Source: Chloroflexi bacterium B3_Chlor (lineage in GTDB: Bacteria > Chloroflexota > Anaerolineae > UBA7937 > B3-Chlor). Taken from it: a DNA stretch of 58,496 bases. The DNA lies in assembly GCA_005223035.1 (NCBI GenBank), contig NJBK01000014.1:1-58496 (forward strand), read 5' to 3'. The notes under the pieces were generated by a model that ran no database searches, had not been told where the DNA came from, and saw only the letters and a list, made by a program, of their open reading frames with translations. Of the stretch, positions 34,815 to 42,740 are shown piece by piece. Position numbers and translations under genes: made by a program. Within the stretch, counting starts at the first letter, position 1. Each line of letters opens with the position of its first letter.

Positions 34815-35819
34815 ATGACTGCCGTGAACCGTAATGAGACTGTTCTGAAGTGGGGTCTGCTCTCTACGGCCCGCATCAACCGCCGGCTCATCCCAGCCAT
34901 CCGCGCAGCCGACCGGGCCGAGTTGTCCGCCGTCGCCAGCCGGAGCCAGCCGCGGGCAGAGGCCTACGCGGCCGAGTGGGGCATACCTCGCGCCCACGGC
35001 AGCTACCAGGCGCTGTTGGACGATCCCGACGTGGACGCCATCTACATCTCGCTGCCCAACAGCCTCCACGCGGAGTGGGCGGTCCGGGCAGCCGAGGCTG
35101 GCAAGCACGTCCTGTGTGAAAAGCCGCTCGCGGTCAGTGTCGCCGAATGCGACCGGATCATCGCTGCTGCCCAGTCTGCTGGCGTAGTGGTGATCGAGGC
35201 GCTCATGTACCTGCACCATCCCCTGCTTCACAAAGCTCGCCAGTTGGTCCTGGAGGGGGCGGTAGGCCAGGTAATACTGGTGCGCGGGGCTCTCTCTATC
35301 TCCCTCGACCGGCCAAATGACGTGCGTTGGAAGCCTGAGTTGGGAGGCGGCTCCCTGTGGGACGTGGGCAGCTACCCCGTCAGTTTCATCCGCTGGATGG
35401 TCGGCGACCCGCAGCAGGTCTTTGGCTGGCAGACGCTGTCCAAAAGCGGCGTGGACGAGACGTTTGCGGGGCTGCTGCGCCACAGCAGCGGCGTGCTGGG
35501 TGTCTTCGACTGCGGCTTCCGCGAGCTGTTCCGTAGCCAGGCTGAAGTCTTTGGCACCGAAGGGACGTTGATCATCGAGCAACCGCACGTTATCGCCCCG
35601 GAAAGCCGGATCCTTCTTCGCCGGGACTCTGAGGAACGGGAGATCAGCCTGCCACAGGCCGACCCCTACCGCTGTGAGGTGGATGCCTTGACCGCTGCCG
35701 TTATCGATAGGGTACCCTTGCCGGTGCCCTTGGCCAGCAGCCGTGCCAATGTGGCCACAATGGTAGCTTTGTACGAATCCGCACGTCTAGGCCTGGCACA
35801 GCTAGTCTCACATACATAG
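34815..35819 (+). CDS. Gfo/Idh/MocA-family oxidoreductase, possibly a sugar dehydrogenase
   Basis: 334 residues. It has an N-terminal NAD(P)-binding Rossmann domain (KWGLLSTARINRRLIPAI, DAIYISLPNSLHAEW), the conserved HVLCEKPLAVSVAECD with the active-site lysine, and a C-terminal domain with GGGSLWDVGSYPVSFIRW. These match the branch that includes D-xylose 1-dehydrogenase and trans-dihydrodiol dehydrogenases. It starts 10 nt after the permease gene and belongs to the operon. With xylA broken, an oxidative route for the pentose is conceivable, but the substrate is not established. Confidence 0.85.
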   Translation: MTAVNRNETVLKWGLLSTARINRRLIPAIRAADRAELSAVASRSQPRAEAYAAEWGIPRAHGSYQALLDDPDVDAIYISLPNSLHAEWAVRAAEAGKHVLCEKPLAVSVAECDRIIAAAQSAGVVVIEALMYLHHPLLHKARQLVLEGAVGQVILVRGALSISLDRPNDVRWKPELGGGSLWDVGSYPVSFIRWMVGDPQQVFGWQTLSKSGVDETFAGLLRHSSGVLGVFDCGFRELFRSQAEVFGTEGTLIIEQPHVIAPESRILLRRDSEEREISLPQADPYRCEVDALTAAVIDRVPLPVPLASSRANVATMVALYESARLGLAQLVSHT

Positions 35820-35972
35820 CAAGCTGCCAGCAGCCTTCGCCTCCACATAGTCCTCACCCCTGAGCTGGAGATGGGCTGCGAGGCATACGTCGCTCTGATG
35901 ACCTCCGCTTGAGCATCCAGCAAACCCTCGGCCTCGACAGCCTGGGACTCGTTGTGTGTACACTTAGCGAAG

Positions 35973-36497
35973 ATGACTCCAGCGGTGGCCCACGAACACA
36001 TGGCGGGGCTCAATTTCATGCACACGGTGGCCCAGGCGTGGGAGGCAGGCAAGCTCTTCCACATTGACCTCAACGACCAGAACTATGCCCGCTTTGACCA
36101 GGACTGGCGCTTTGGCGCCCAGAACCTGAAGCAGGCGTTCTTCCTGGTCAAGTTCCTGGAAGATGTCGGCTACGAGGGCAGCCGCCACTTTGACGCCCAC
36201 GCCTTCCGTACTGAGGACGTCGAGGGTGTGAAGGACTTTGCCCGGAACTGCATCCGCACCTACCTGATCCTCAAGGAGAGGGCGGCACAATTCAACGCCG
36301 ACCCCGAGATCCAAGGTCTGCTGTCCGAGATCAACGCAGACGACGGGTCGATGAACGCTTTCAAAGGCGCGTACACCGGACAGAAGGCGGCGGCCCTCAA
36401 GGCGCACACCTTCGAGCTCAAAGCCCTGGGCCCCCGGGGCCTGGCCTACGAGCGGCTGGACCAATTGACCGTGGAGCTTCTGCTGGGCATCCGCTGA
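35973..36497 (+). pseudogene. xylA: Xylose isomerase lacking its N-terminal half
   Basis: The frame starts abruptly at [15 protein letters not shown] and continues as a good class I xylose isomerase: [45 protein letters not shown] and [14 protein letters not shown]. About the first 210 residues are missing, including the catalytic His, the KPNEP glutamate and, as I align it, the NPE glutamate metal ligand (replaced by Ala at the junction). The remaining acidic ligands (HIDLND, FDQD, HFDAH) are present. An ATG happens to sit at the break, but without those residues the product cannot isomerise xylose. The stop is followed 1 nt later by the next gene. Confidence 0.9.
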
Positions 36498-36498
36498 A

Positions 36499-37422
36499 AT
36501 GGTAAAGCGCACGGAAACCCGTTTCGCCGGCTACGACTGTGTCAAGCTTGAGAACGATGCGTTGGCTCTATGGGTGACTCAATCGGTAGGGCCACGCATC
36601 ATCGGCCTCGCCGTCCAGGGCGGCGACAACCTATTCGCCCTACTCCCCGATGAAACCCTGGAATGTCCTGGTGTGGGAATCTTTTCGTTCCGCGGTGGGC
36701 ACCGCCTGTGGCATGCCCCGGAAGATCCCCAACGCACTTACATCCCGGATGATGCTCCTGTTACTATCACCGACGTCGAGAGCGGCATACTCGTGACTCA
36801 GCCGATCGAGGCGCAAACGGGCATTCAGAAATCGTTGACCATTACCTTGCCTGGTCAGGACGCCCACGTCACCATAGACCACACGCTGCACAACCGGGGC
36901 GCGGCGTCGGTGGAGTTGGCGCCCTGGGCTATCACCCAGTTGAGGCCGGGAGGTGTGGCTATCCTGCCCCAGCCATCCGAGCCCGCGGACGAGCACGGGG
37001 TGCTGCCCAACCGCCACATTGTGCTGTGGCCCTATACCTCCATCAACTCACCGCACATCACCTGGGGCGACCGGTTCGTGTTTGTGGAAGCGGTGATGCG
37101 CGAGGGTGCTCTCAAGATCGGCTTCCCCAATCCGGCCGGCTGGCTGGCGTATGCCGTGGATGACACACTTTTTGTTAAGCGCGTGGCCTATCAACCCGAT
37201 GCCGACTACTTTGACCGGGGCAGTTCCAGCGAGTGCTACTGTAATCCTCGCTTCCTTGAACTTGAGACATTGGGACCACGCACCGTCCTAGCGCCCGGCC
37301 AGTCGATCACGCACTGCGAGGCGTGGGCGCTCTATGCTGTGGCATCCTTTCACCCCACCGAAACAGCAGCGCAAGATCTCGTGGACCAGCTTGGACTGAC
37401 GACAGGAGGAGGACCATCATGA
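36499..37422 (+). CDS. Aldose 1-epimerase-like (galactose mutarotase superfamily) protein
   Basis: 307 residues, beta-sandwich composition. Family-like features are the GPRIIGLAV opening strand, RGGHRLWHAPE, DHTLHNRGAASVELAPWAITQL and FVEAVMREGALKIGFPNPAGWLAY. I do not see the complete classical mutarotase catalytic set, so it may be a divergent mutarotase or a non-enzymatic sugar-binding relative. It sits between xylA and xylB and overlaps xylB by 4 nt (ATGA), which ties it to pentose metabolism. Confidence 0.7.
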   Translation: MVKRTETRFAGYDCVKLENDALALWVTQSVGPRIIGLAVQGGDNLFALLPDETLECPGVGIFSFRGGHRLWHAPEDPQRTYIPDDAPVTITDVESGILVTQPIEAQTGIQKSLTITLPGQDAHVTIDHTLHNRGAASVELAPWAITQLRPGGVAILPQPSEPADEHGVLPNRHIVLWPYTSINSPHITWGDRFVFVEAVMREGALKIGFPNPAGWLAYAVDDTLFVKRVAYQPDADYFDRGSSSECYCNPRFLELETLGPRTVLAPGQSITHCEAWALYAVASFHPTETAAQDLVDQLGLTTGGGPS

Positions 37423-38918
37423 CCTGCTTCCTGGGCATTGACGCTTCGACCACTGCCACTAAGGCGCTGCTGATGCGTGCCGACGGCCAGGTAGTCGGCG
37501 TCGCATCATCGGGATATAACTACGAAATACCCCAACCCATGTGGACCGAGCAACATCCCGACCTTTGGTGGCAGGCGACGGCTGTCAGCATCCCCCAGGT
37601 GCTGGCCGAAGCACAAGTAGATCCGGCGGACGTCAAAGGCGTGGGGCTGACGGGGCAGATGCACGGCCTCGTGTTGCTTGATCGTGACGGTGAGGTACTG
37701 CGCCCTGCCATCCTGTGGAATGACCAGCGCACAGCGGCGGAATGCGACGAGATCCGCGAACGGTTGGGCAAAGAACAACTCATTCAAATCACTGGCAACG
37801 ACGCACTGACGGGTTTCACCGCTCCCAAGATCCTGTGGGTCAAGAACAATGAGCCGGAGGTATTCGCCCAGGCACGCCAGATTCTGCTGCCCAAGGACTA
37901 CGTGCGCTTCAAGCTGACGGGCGAGTACGCGACGGACAAAGCGGGGGGCTCCGGCACGCTCCTCTTCGACGTCCGAAGGCGTGACTGGTCAAGGACAGTC
38001 GTTGATGCCCTGGAGATCGATCCTGCGTTGCTGCCGCCCACGTTCGAGGGCCCAACCGTGACAGGGCACATTAGCCCACGGGCGGCTGAGGTGACAGGCC
38101 TAAGGACAGGCACTCCCGTGGTGGGCGGAGGGGGCGACCAAGCGGCAGGTGCTGTGGGCACCGGTGCCGTCACTGAGGGTATCGTGTCACTCAGCCTGGG
38201 CACGTCGGGCGTGGTCTTCGCCTCGGCCAACCAGCCTATCATCGAGCCACAAGGCCGGCTGCATGCCTTTTGCCATGCCGTGCCTGGCCTCTGGCACCTG
38301 ATGGGGGTGATGCTATCTGCCGGCGGTAGTTTGCGCTGGTACCGGGATGCCCTTGCCCCGGATATCGAGTTCGACTTTTTGGTTGAGCCAGCCGCCAGCA
38401 TGCCGGCTGGCAGTGACGGACTTCTCTATCTTCCCTATCTCAGTGGCGAGCGCACACCGTATGCCGACCCACAAGCGCGGGGTGCCTTCGTCGGATTGAC
38501 CGTGCGGCATACGCAAGCTCACCTGACCCGCGCCGTCCTGGAAGGGGTGGCCTTTGGCTTGCGTGATAGCTTCGAACTGATGAAGGGAGCCGGGTTGGCG
38601 GACATCACCCAGGTACGCATCACCGGCGGTGGGGCGAGAAGCCCAATGTGGCGTCAGATCCTCTCCGACGTGTTCCAGGTGGACCTGGTGACGGTCAATA
38701 CGACTGAAGGTGCTGCTTACGGAGCCGCGTTGCTGGCAGCGACCGGTGCGGGCGTCTTCCCCGACGTGGCCTCGGCCTGTGAAGCGGTTATCCAAACGAC
38801 CGGCAGCACCACGCCTGGCCAGGCGAGTGCAGTTTACGAGCAAATGTACCCCTTGTACCGAGGACTGTACCCGGCGTTGCGTCCCAGCTTCGATGCCGTC
38901 GCACGAATAGCGACGTAG
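37419..38918 (+). CDS. xylB: Xylulokinase
   Basis: 499 residues, the normal family length. FGGY-kinase motifs are in order: CFLGIDASTTATKALL (phosphate loop), VGLTGQMHGLVLLD (with the MHG motif of xylulokinases), RPAILWNDQRTAAEC, PKDYVRFKLTGEYATD, GGGGDQAAGAVGTGAV, SLGTSGVVFA, and ITGGGARSPMWRQILSDVF near the C-terminus. The ATG was chosen for its AGGAGGA ribosome site and the family N-terminus. It phosphorylates D-xylulose to xylulose 5-phosphate. Last intact gene of the operon. Confidence 0.94.
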   Translation: MTCFLGIDASTTATKALLMRADGQVVGVASSGYNYEIPQPMWTEQHPDLWWQATAVSIPQVLAEAQVDPADVKGVGLTGQMHGLVLLDRDGEVLRPAILWNDQRTAAECDEIRERLGKEQLIQITGNDALTGFTAPKILWVKNNEPEVFAQARQILLPKDYVRFKLTGEYATDKAGGSGTLLFDVRRRDWSRTVVDALEIDPALLPPTFEGPTVTGHISPRAAEVTGLRTGTPVVGGGGDQAAGAVGTGAVTEGIVSLSLGTSGVVFASANQPIIEPQGRLHAFCHAVPGLWHLMGVMLSAGGSLRWYRDALAPDIEFDFLVEPAASMPAGSDGLLYLPYLSGERTPYADPQARGAFVGLTVRHTQAHLTRAVLEGVAFGLRDSFELMKGAGLADITQVRITGGGARSPMWRQILSDVFQVDLVTVNTTEGAAYGAALLAATGAGVFPDVASACEAVIQTTGSTTPGQASAVYEQMYPLYRGLYPALRPSFDAVARIAT

Positions 38919-38987
38919 GGATGATTGCGATAGGAAGATCGCTGAAGATGGCGTGAGCCGTCATTGGTCCATGAGGTGCTCAAGCAG

Positions 38988-39188
38988 ATGACAGCGAAGA
39001 GAATCCCAGAGGTTGTTCTTCAACCTGCGGTCTATCGCGGTATGCAAAGAGGCATCAATCAGCTAGCGGAGGCGGTGCGTCCGACAATGGGGCCTCTTCG
39101 GCGGGTCGTTGCTATCGACCGCGTTGGGCTTAACCGAATGCCAGAGCTGCTTGACAGCGGTCGGGCTCGGTGGGGCGGCAATGCGTGA
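38988..39188 (+). pseudogene. N-terminal stub of a cpn60/GroEL-like protein
   Basis: The 66-residue frame MTAKRIPEVVLQPAVYRGMQ, then RGINQLAEAVRPTMGP and VVAIDRVGLNRMPELLDSG, follows the start of a chaperonin (GxxxLAxAVxxTxGPxxRxV). It resembles a divergent cpn60-like lineage I associate with Chloroflexota. The frame ends after 66 codons, where a full protein has over 500. It may be a relic cut when the adjacent tRNA/tadA block was joined. Confidence 0.55.
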
Positions 39189-39222
39189 TGACGCCTCGTC
39201 AGAGTGGTGACTGTGCAGAAGG

Positions 39223-39309
39223 CGGAGGGGGTGGGATTCGAACCCACGGTGGGGTTGCCCCCACAACGGTTTTCGAGACCGTCCCAATCGTCCACTCTGG
39301 CACCCCTCC
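39223..39309 (-). tRNA. tRNA-Ser (CGA)
   Basis: An 87-nt class II tRNA: acceptor GGAGGGG/CCCCTCC, anticodon loop CTCGAAA, long variable arm GTGGGGG-CAA-CCCCAC, and T arm GTGGG-TTCGAAT-CCCAC. CCA is not encoded. It lies 22 nt after the tadA stop on the same strand and may be read through from the mnmE promoter. Confidence 0.93.
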
Positions 39310-39331
39310 GCGTGACAGACGATACCGTTGG

Positions 39332-39820
39332 TCAGGGCGGCGACTGCCGCAACTCCTTGAAGAACGACTGCAAGAGAGCCCTGGCCTCGTCAGCCAGAAC
39401 CCCCGTGATCACCCTCACCTGATGATTGAGACTGGGCCAGTCCAGGATGTCCAGCACAGACCCCGCCGCGCCCGCCTTCGGGTCATCCACCGCGTAGACC
39501 AGGAGCGGCACTCGGGCCAGCACCAGTGCGCCAGCGCACATGGGGCAGGGTTCCATGGTGCAGTATAGGGTCACATCGACCAGGTACCGGCTGCCTACGT
39601 CCTCGGCTGCCTGGCGCAAGGCCAGGATCTCCGCGTGGGCGGTGGGGTCCCCCCAGGCTTCCTTGCAGTTGTGCCCCCGGCCTATGACACGTCCGCCACG
39701 CACGGCCACAGCGCCCACGGGCACGTCCCCCTGTCGATACGCGGCCTGGGCTTCGGTGAGGGCCTCCCGCATATAGGCTTCGTGACCCTCTCGTGCCTCT
39801 GTTTCTTCATTATAGCACAT
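39332..39820 (-). CDS. tadA: tRNA-specific adenosine deaminase
   Basis: 162 residues. Zinc-deaminase motifs are HAEILALRQAAE (His and catalytic Glu) and PCPMCAGALVLARV (two Cys ligands), with the family N-terminus YMREALTEAQAAYRQGDVPVGAV. It converts adenosine 34 to inosine in tRNA-Arg(ACG). The start used gives a 16-residue lead before YMREAL; the Met in YMREAL is an alternative. It lies 25 nt downstream of mnmE. Confidence 0.92.
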   Translation of the reverse strand: MCYNEETEAREGHEAYMREALTEAQAAYRQGDVPVGAVAVRGGRVIGRGHNCKEAWGDPTAHAEILALRQAAEDVGSRYLVDVTLYCTMEPCPMCAGALVLARVPLLVYAVDDPKAGAAGSVLDILDWPSLNHQVRVITGVLADEARALLQSFFKELRQSPP

Positions 39821-39845
39821 GGCGGGCGTCCATCCAAGACCTGTG

Positions 39846-41228
39846 TCACTTGCCAACGCAGAATTCGCTGAAAATGATCTCCAATAGATCCTCTGTTGCC
39901 GTCTCTCCGGTGATCTCTCCCAGGGCGTTGACCGCTGCGGTCACGTCGATAGCTATCAGATCCACTGGTGTATCCGACGTGCTTGCTTCCACCGCAGCCT
40001 CTGCGTGCTCCAGGGCCTCGTGCAAGGCCTGCTTGTGGCGAGGATTGGTGACCAGCGGAACGTCAGAGGCCGTCACCTTTCCTGAGAAGACAGCCTCTAC
40101 CATCGCCTCCTCCAGTTCTTCCAGTCCCTCGCCGGTGAGGGCCGACACTCTAACCCTTCTTACACCGGGTAGGAGGTCGTCAAGCGAAGCCAGTTGTGGC
40201 AAGTCGATCTTGTTCGCCACCAGGATGGCCGGCTTCCCGCCTATCAGCTCTGCAATCTGGCTGTCTGCCTCCTGTAGGGGCTCGCTTACATCCACAGTCA
40301 TAAGAGCCAGGTCAGCCCTGCTCAAGGCCTCACGACTGCGTTCTATGCCCAGTTTCTCCACGAGATCCTCGCTCTCGGCGATTCCCGCCGTATCGACCAG
40401 GGTTAACGGGATCCCTTGAAGATTGATAGTCTCCTCCAGGGTGTCACGCGTGGTGCCCGGGATGGGGGTGACGATGGCTCGGGCGGTGCGCAGCAAACGG
40501 TTCAACAGGCTGGATTTGCCGACGTTGGGCCTGCCCACGATGGCTGCCCTTATCCCTTGGCGATAGATCATCCCCCGGTCGGCGCCCTGGAGAAGCTCCT
40601 TGATTGCCCCCGCAGCTTCTTGCAACGGGACTGTGATGTCGCGTTCCGGAATCTCATCCTCGGTGAAGTCTATGGTCGCCTCCAGATAGGCGAGTGTGTC
40701 CACCAGTTGCGCCCGTACCCCTCGTATCTCCTGCGAGAGATGTCCCCCCAACTGTTCCACGGCTACCCTCAGCCCCGCTTCTGTCTTGGCCCGCACCACG
40801 TCCAGCACCGCCTCTGCTTGGGCCAGATCCAGGCGACCGAGCACGAAGGCGCGCAGGGTCATCTCTCCGGGGCTGGCGAGTCGCGCTCCCTGGCGCAGAG
40901 TCAGCTCAAGAACACGTCGCAGGGGCACGATGCCTCCGTGACAATTGATCTCCACCACGTCCTGGCGAGTGTAGGTGCGAGGGGCCTTCATGTAGGACAC
41001 CAACACTTCGTCCACGACCTCTTGACTCTCTGGGTCAACGATGTGACCGTGATACAGATGGTGCGAGACGGGCTGCCAAGGGCCATCTCCTTCAGGTCGT
41101 GCCCTGCTGGGTAGGAAGACCTTCTGCAGGGTGAGCAGCACTTCCGGCCCACTCATCTTGACGATGCCGATGCCCCCCTCTCCGATGGGGCTGGATATCG
41201 CGGTGATGGTATCATCGAGGCTGTACAT
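39846..41228 (-). CDS. mnmE: tRNA modification GTPase MnmE
   Basis: 460 residues. It begins DTITAISSPIGEGGIGIVKMSG, the tetrahydrofolate-binding domain. The GTPase domain has GRPNVGKSSLLN (G1), DTAGI (G3) and NKID (G4), and the protein ends in CVGK, the conserved C-terminal CxGK with its catalytic cysteine. With MnmG it installs the 5-carboxymethylaminomethyl or aminomethyl group on U34 of several tRNAs. First gene of an mnmE-tadA-tRNA-Ser unit. Confidence 0.96.
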   Translation of the reverse strand: MYSLDDTITAISSPIGEGGIGIVKMSGPEVLLTLQKVFLPSRARPEGDGPWQPVSHHLYHGHIVDPESQEVVDEVLVSYMKAPRTYTRQDVVEINCHGGIVPLRRVLELTLRQGARLASPGEMTLRAFVLGRLDLAQAEAVLDVVRAKTEAGLRVAVEQLGGHLSQEIRGVRAQLVDTLAYLEATIDFTEDEIPERDITVPLQEAAGAIKELLQGADRGMIYRQGIRAAIVGRPNVGKSSLLNRLLRTARAIVTPIPGTTRDTLEETINLQGIPLTLVDTAGIAESEDLVEKLGIERSREALSRADLALMTVDVSEPLQEADSQIAELIGGKPAILVANKIDLPQLASLDDLLPGVRRVRVSALTGEGLEELEEAMVEAVFSGKVTASDVPLVTNPRHKQALHEALEHAEAAVEASTSDTPVDLIAIDVTAAVNALGEITGETATEDLLEIIFSEFCVGK

Positions 41229-41248
41229 GGCTTTCGACCCTCGCCTTT

Positions 41249-41277
41249 ATTATACCTGCGAGCATACATAGGGACAA
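41249..41277 (-). promoter_or_regulatory. Promoter of mnmE
   Basis: On the minus strand TTGTCC (41277-41272), a 17-nt spacer and a perfect TATAAT (41254-41249). Transcription would start about 14 nt before the mnmE start, giving a very short leader. Confidence 0.6.
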
Positions 41278-41334
41278 TGGTGGGATTCTGTCCCTGAGGG
41301 CAACTTTGGAGCGCTTTGGGCCGAATTCGCCTGC

Positions 41335-41363
41335 TTGACAAGGTGGTGGAGTTGTGCTATTAT
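41335..41363 (+). promoter_or_regulatory. Promoter of tRNA-Trp
   Basis: TTGACA (41335-41340), a 17-nt spacer and TATTAT (41358-41363), a strong near-consensus promoter about 80 bp before the tRNA and divergent from mnmE. Confidence 0.7.
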
Positions 41364-41451
41364 TGCTGGATAGCAGGGAGGCCTGGCAGATGCTTGGCGC
41401 CCCGGCTTACGGCTAAGCACGGGGTCGGCTACGCCAGGTATCCAAGAATCA

Positions 41452-41525
41452 AGGGGAGTAGCTCAAGCTGGCAGAGCAACGGTCTCCAAAACCGTAGGTT
41501 GCGGGTTCAAATCCTGCCTCCCCTG
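41452..41525 (+). tRNA. tRNA-Trp (CCA)
   Basis: A 74-nt tRNA: acceptor AGGGGAG/CTCCCCT with discriminator G, D arm with GAGCAA, anticodon loop CTCCAAA and T arm GCGGG-TTCAAAT-CCTGC. CCA is not encoded. Confidence 0.95.
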
Positions 41526-41580
41526 TCTGTTTGAGACCAAGGGACGGGGCGCCGTTCTCGTCCATTTTTGTATCAAGGGG

Positions 41581-42114
41581 GTGAGAGCTTTCGCTAGCTG
41601 GCAAGGCAGGCTGTCGGGAGGCGTGTTGGTGCTTAACGCCACCTTCGAGCCGCTCCATGTCGTCTCGGTCCGCCGAGCCGTCGTTCTGCTATTGAAGGAG
41701 AAGGCTGAGGTCATAGAGGCAACTGAGGCCCAGATCCGGTCTGAGAGTCTGGCCTTGGACATGCCTCTGGTGATCCGACTGGTCTACTACGTGCGGGTTC
41801 CTCATCGCCTACTCATACCTCTGACCAGGCGTACAATTCTGGCACGCGATCACTACACCTGTCAGTATTGCGGTGCGCAACCTGTCAAGGGGCGACTGAC
41901 GCTGGATCACGTCGTGCCTCGATCACGTGGTGGGGAAAATGCGTGGGAAAACGTGGTGACCGCCTGCATACCTTGCAACCAACGGAAGGGGGATCGGGTA
42001 CTTCAGGAGGCGGGTATGACCTTGCTGGAGCGCCCAGCTGTGCCCCGCTATGCGGCTGTGGTGCTCCTGGGCAAGATGCAAGGTCATGAGGTGTGGAGGA
42101 AGTACGCGTACTAG
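41581..42114 (+). CDS. HNH endonuclease family protein
   Basis: 177 residues. The N-terminal domain VLVLNATFEPLHVVSVRRAVVLLL is typical of a widespread stand-alone HNH family. The nuclease motif follows: CQYCGAQP, TLDHVVPRSRGGENAWEN, CIPCNQRKGD, with two CxxC zinc pairs and the catalytic histidine. Start is uncertain: the GTG used has AAGGGG directly adjacent, while GTG codons at 41623 and 41629 have GGGAGG close by but would cut into the first strand. Its cellular role is not established. Confidence 0.8.
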   Translation: MRAFASWQGRLSGGVLVLNATFEPLHVVSVRRAVVLLLKEKAEVIEATEAQIRSESLALDMPLVIRLVYYVRVPHRLLIPLTRRTILARDHYTCQYCGAQPVKGRLTLDHVVPRSRGGENAWENVVTACIPCNQRKGDRVLQEAGMTLLERPAVPRYAAVVLLGKMQGHEVWRKYAY

Positions 42115-42273
42115 ACGTACTAGGGTGGGGGCGGATTACTGCGTTGGGACGTCACCAACGCCGTTTTGTTTCCATTCTGTCGTAGGGGCGCGAAGAGATG
42201 AGAAAAACGGAGCTTTCTGCATGCGATGTGTACGAGAGAGGTTGCTTTCGTCGCTCTCGCCATTTCTTCCAGC

Positions 42274-42302
42274 TTGACAAAACCTGACCTCCGTGCTATA
42301 AT
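42274..42302 (+). promoter_or_regulatory. Perfect consensus promoter before the ArsR regulator
   Basis: TTGACA (42274-42279), a 17-nt spacer and TATAAT (42297-42302). Transcription should begin about 35 nt before the regulator start and probably continues into the sigma-factor gene. Confidence 0.8.
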
Positions 42303-42345
42303 TTAACGGTTCTAAAAGCTTGGAAATAGTACTGTGAGGGAGCGT

Positions 42346-42651
42346 ATGGATTCGGGCTTTTCGCAGGAGGCGATCAAGGTATTCAAAGCTCTGTCCGACC
42401 CGACTCGCTACGAGATAATGAGAATGTTGCTCAATTGCGAGGAATTGGGGTGCGGGGAGTTTGACAGCGCTTTCCACAAGAGCAAACCGGCCATGTCCCA
42501 TCACTATAGGGTGTTGGTGAACGCCGGGCTGGTGGCATACAGGAAAGATGGTCTCCGTGTCTATTACAGGGTGGAGAAGGGGCAGCTGGACAGGTTTCTT
42601 CCTCATTTCTTCCAAGTCCATTGCGAGAACGACCGTCAAGCTGCTGAGTGA
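42346..42651 (+). CDS. ArsR-family winged-helix transcriptional regulator
   Basis: 101 residues. IKVFKALSDPTRYEIMRMLL is the family's opening helix. The HTH reads HKSKPAMSHHYRVLVNAGLV with the wing RKDGLRVYYRV, typical of ArsR. NCEELGCGEFDS carries two cysteines near the DNA-binding domain that could sense metal or redox, though the classical CxC metal motif is missing. The ATG has GGGAG close upstream; a GTG four codons earlier lacks support. The sigma-factor gene follows by about 90 nt. Confidence 0.85.
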   Translation: MDSGFSQEAIKVFKALSDPTRYEIMRMLLNCEELGCGEFDSAFHKSKPAMSHHYRVLVNAGLVAYRKDGLRVYYRVEKGQLDRFLPHFFQVHCENDRQAAE

Positions 42652-42740
42652 GGCCACGGGGAGACCTTCCGACGGATTGTCCTACGCTGATCATGCTTTA
42701 TTCAGCTGTCTTCAGAGATGGCTGTTACAGGGGGAGAGTT

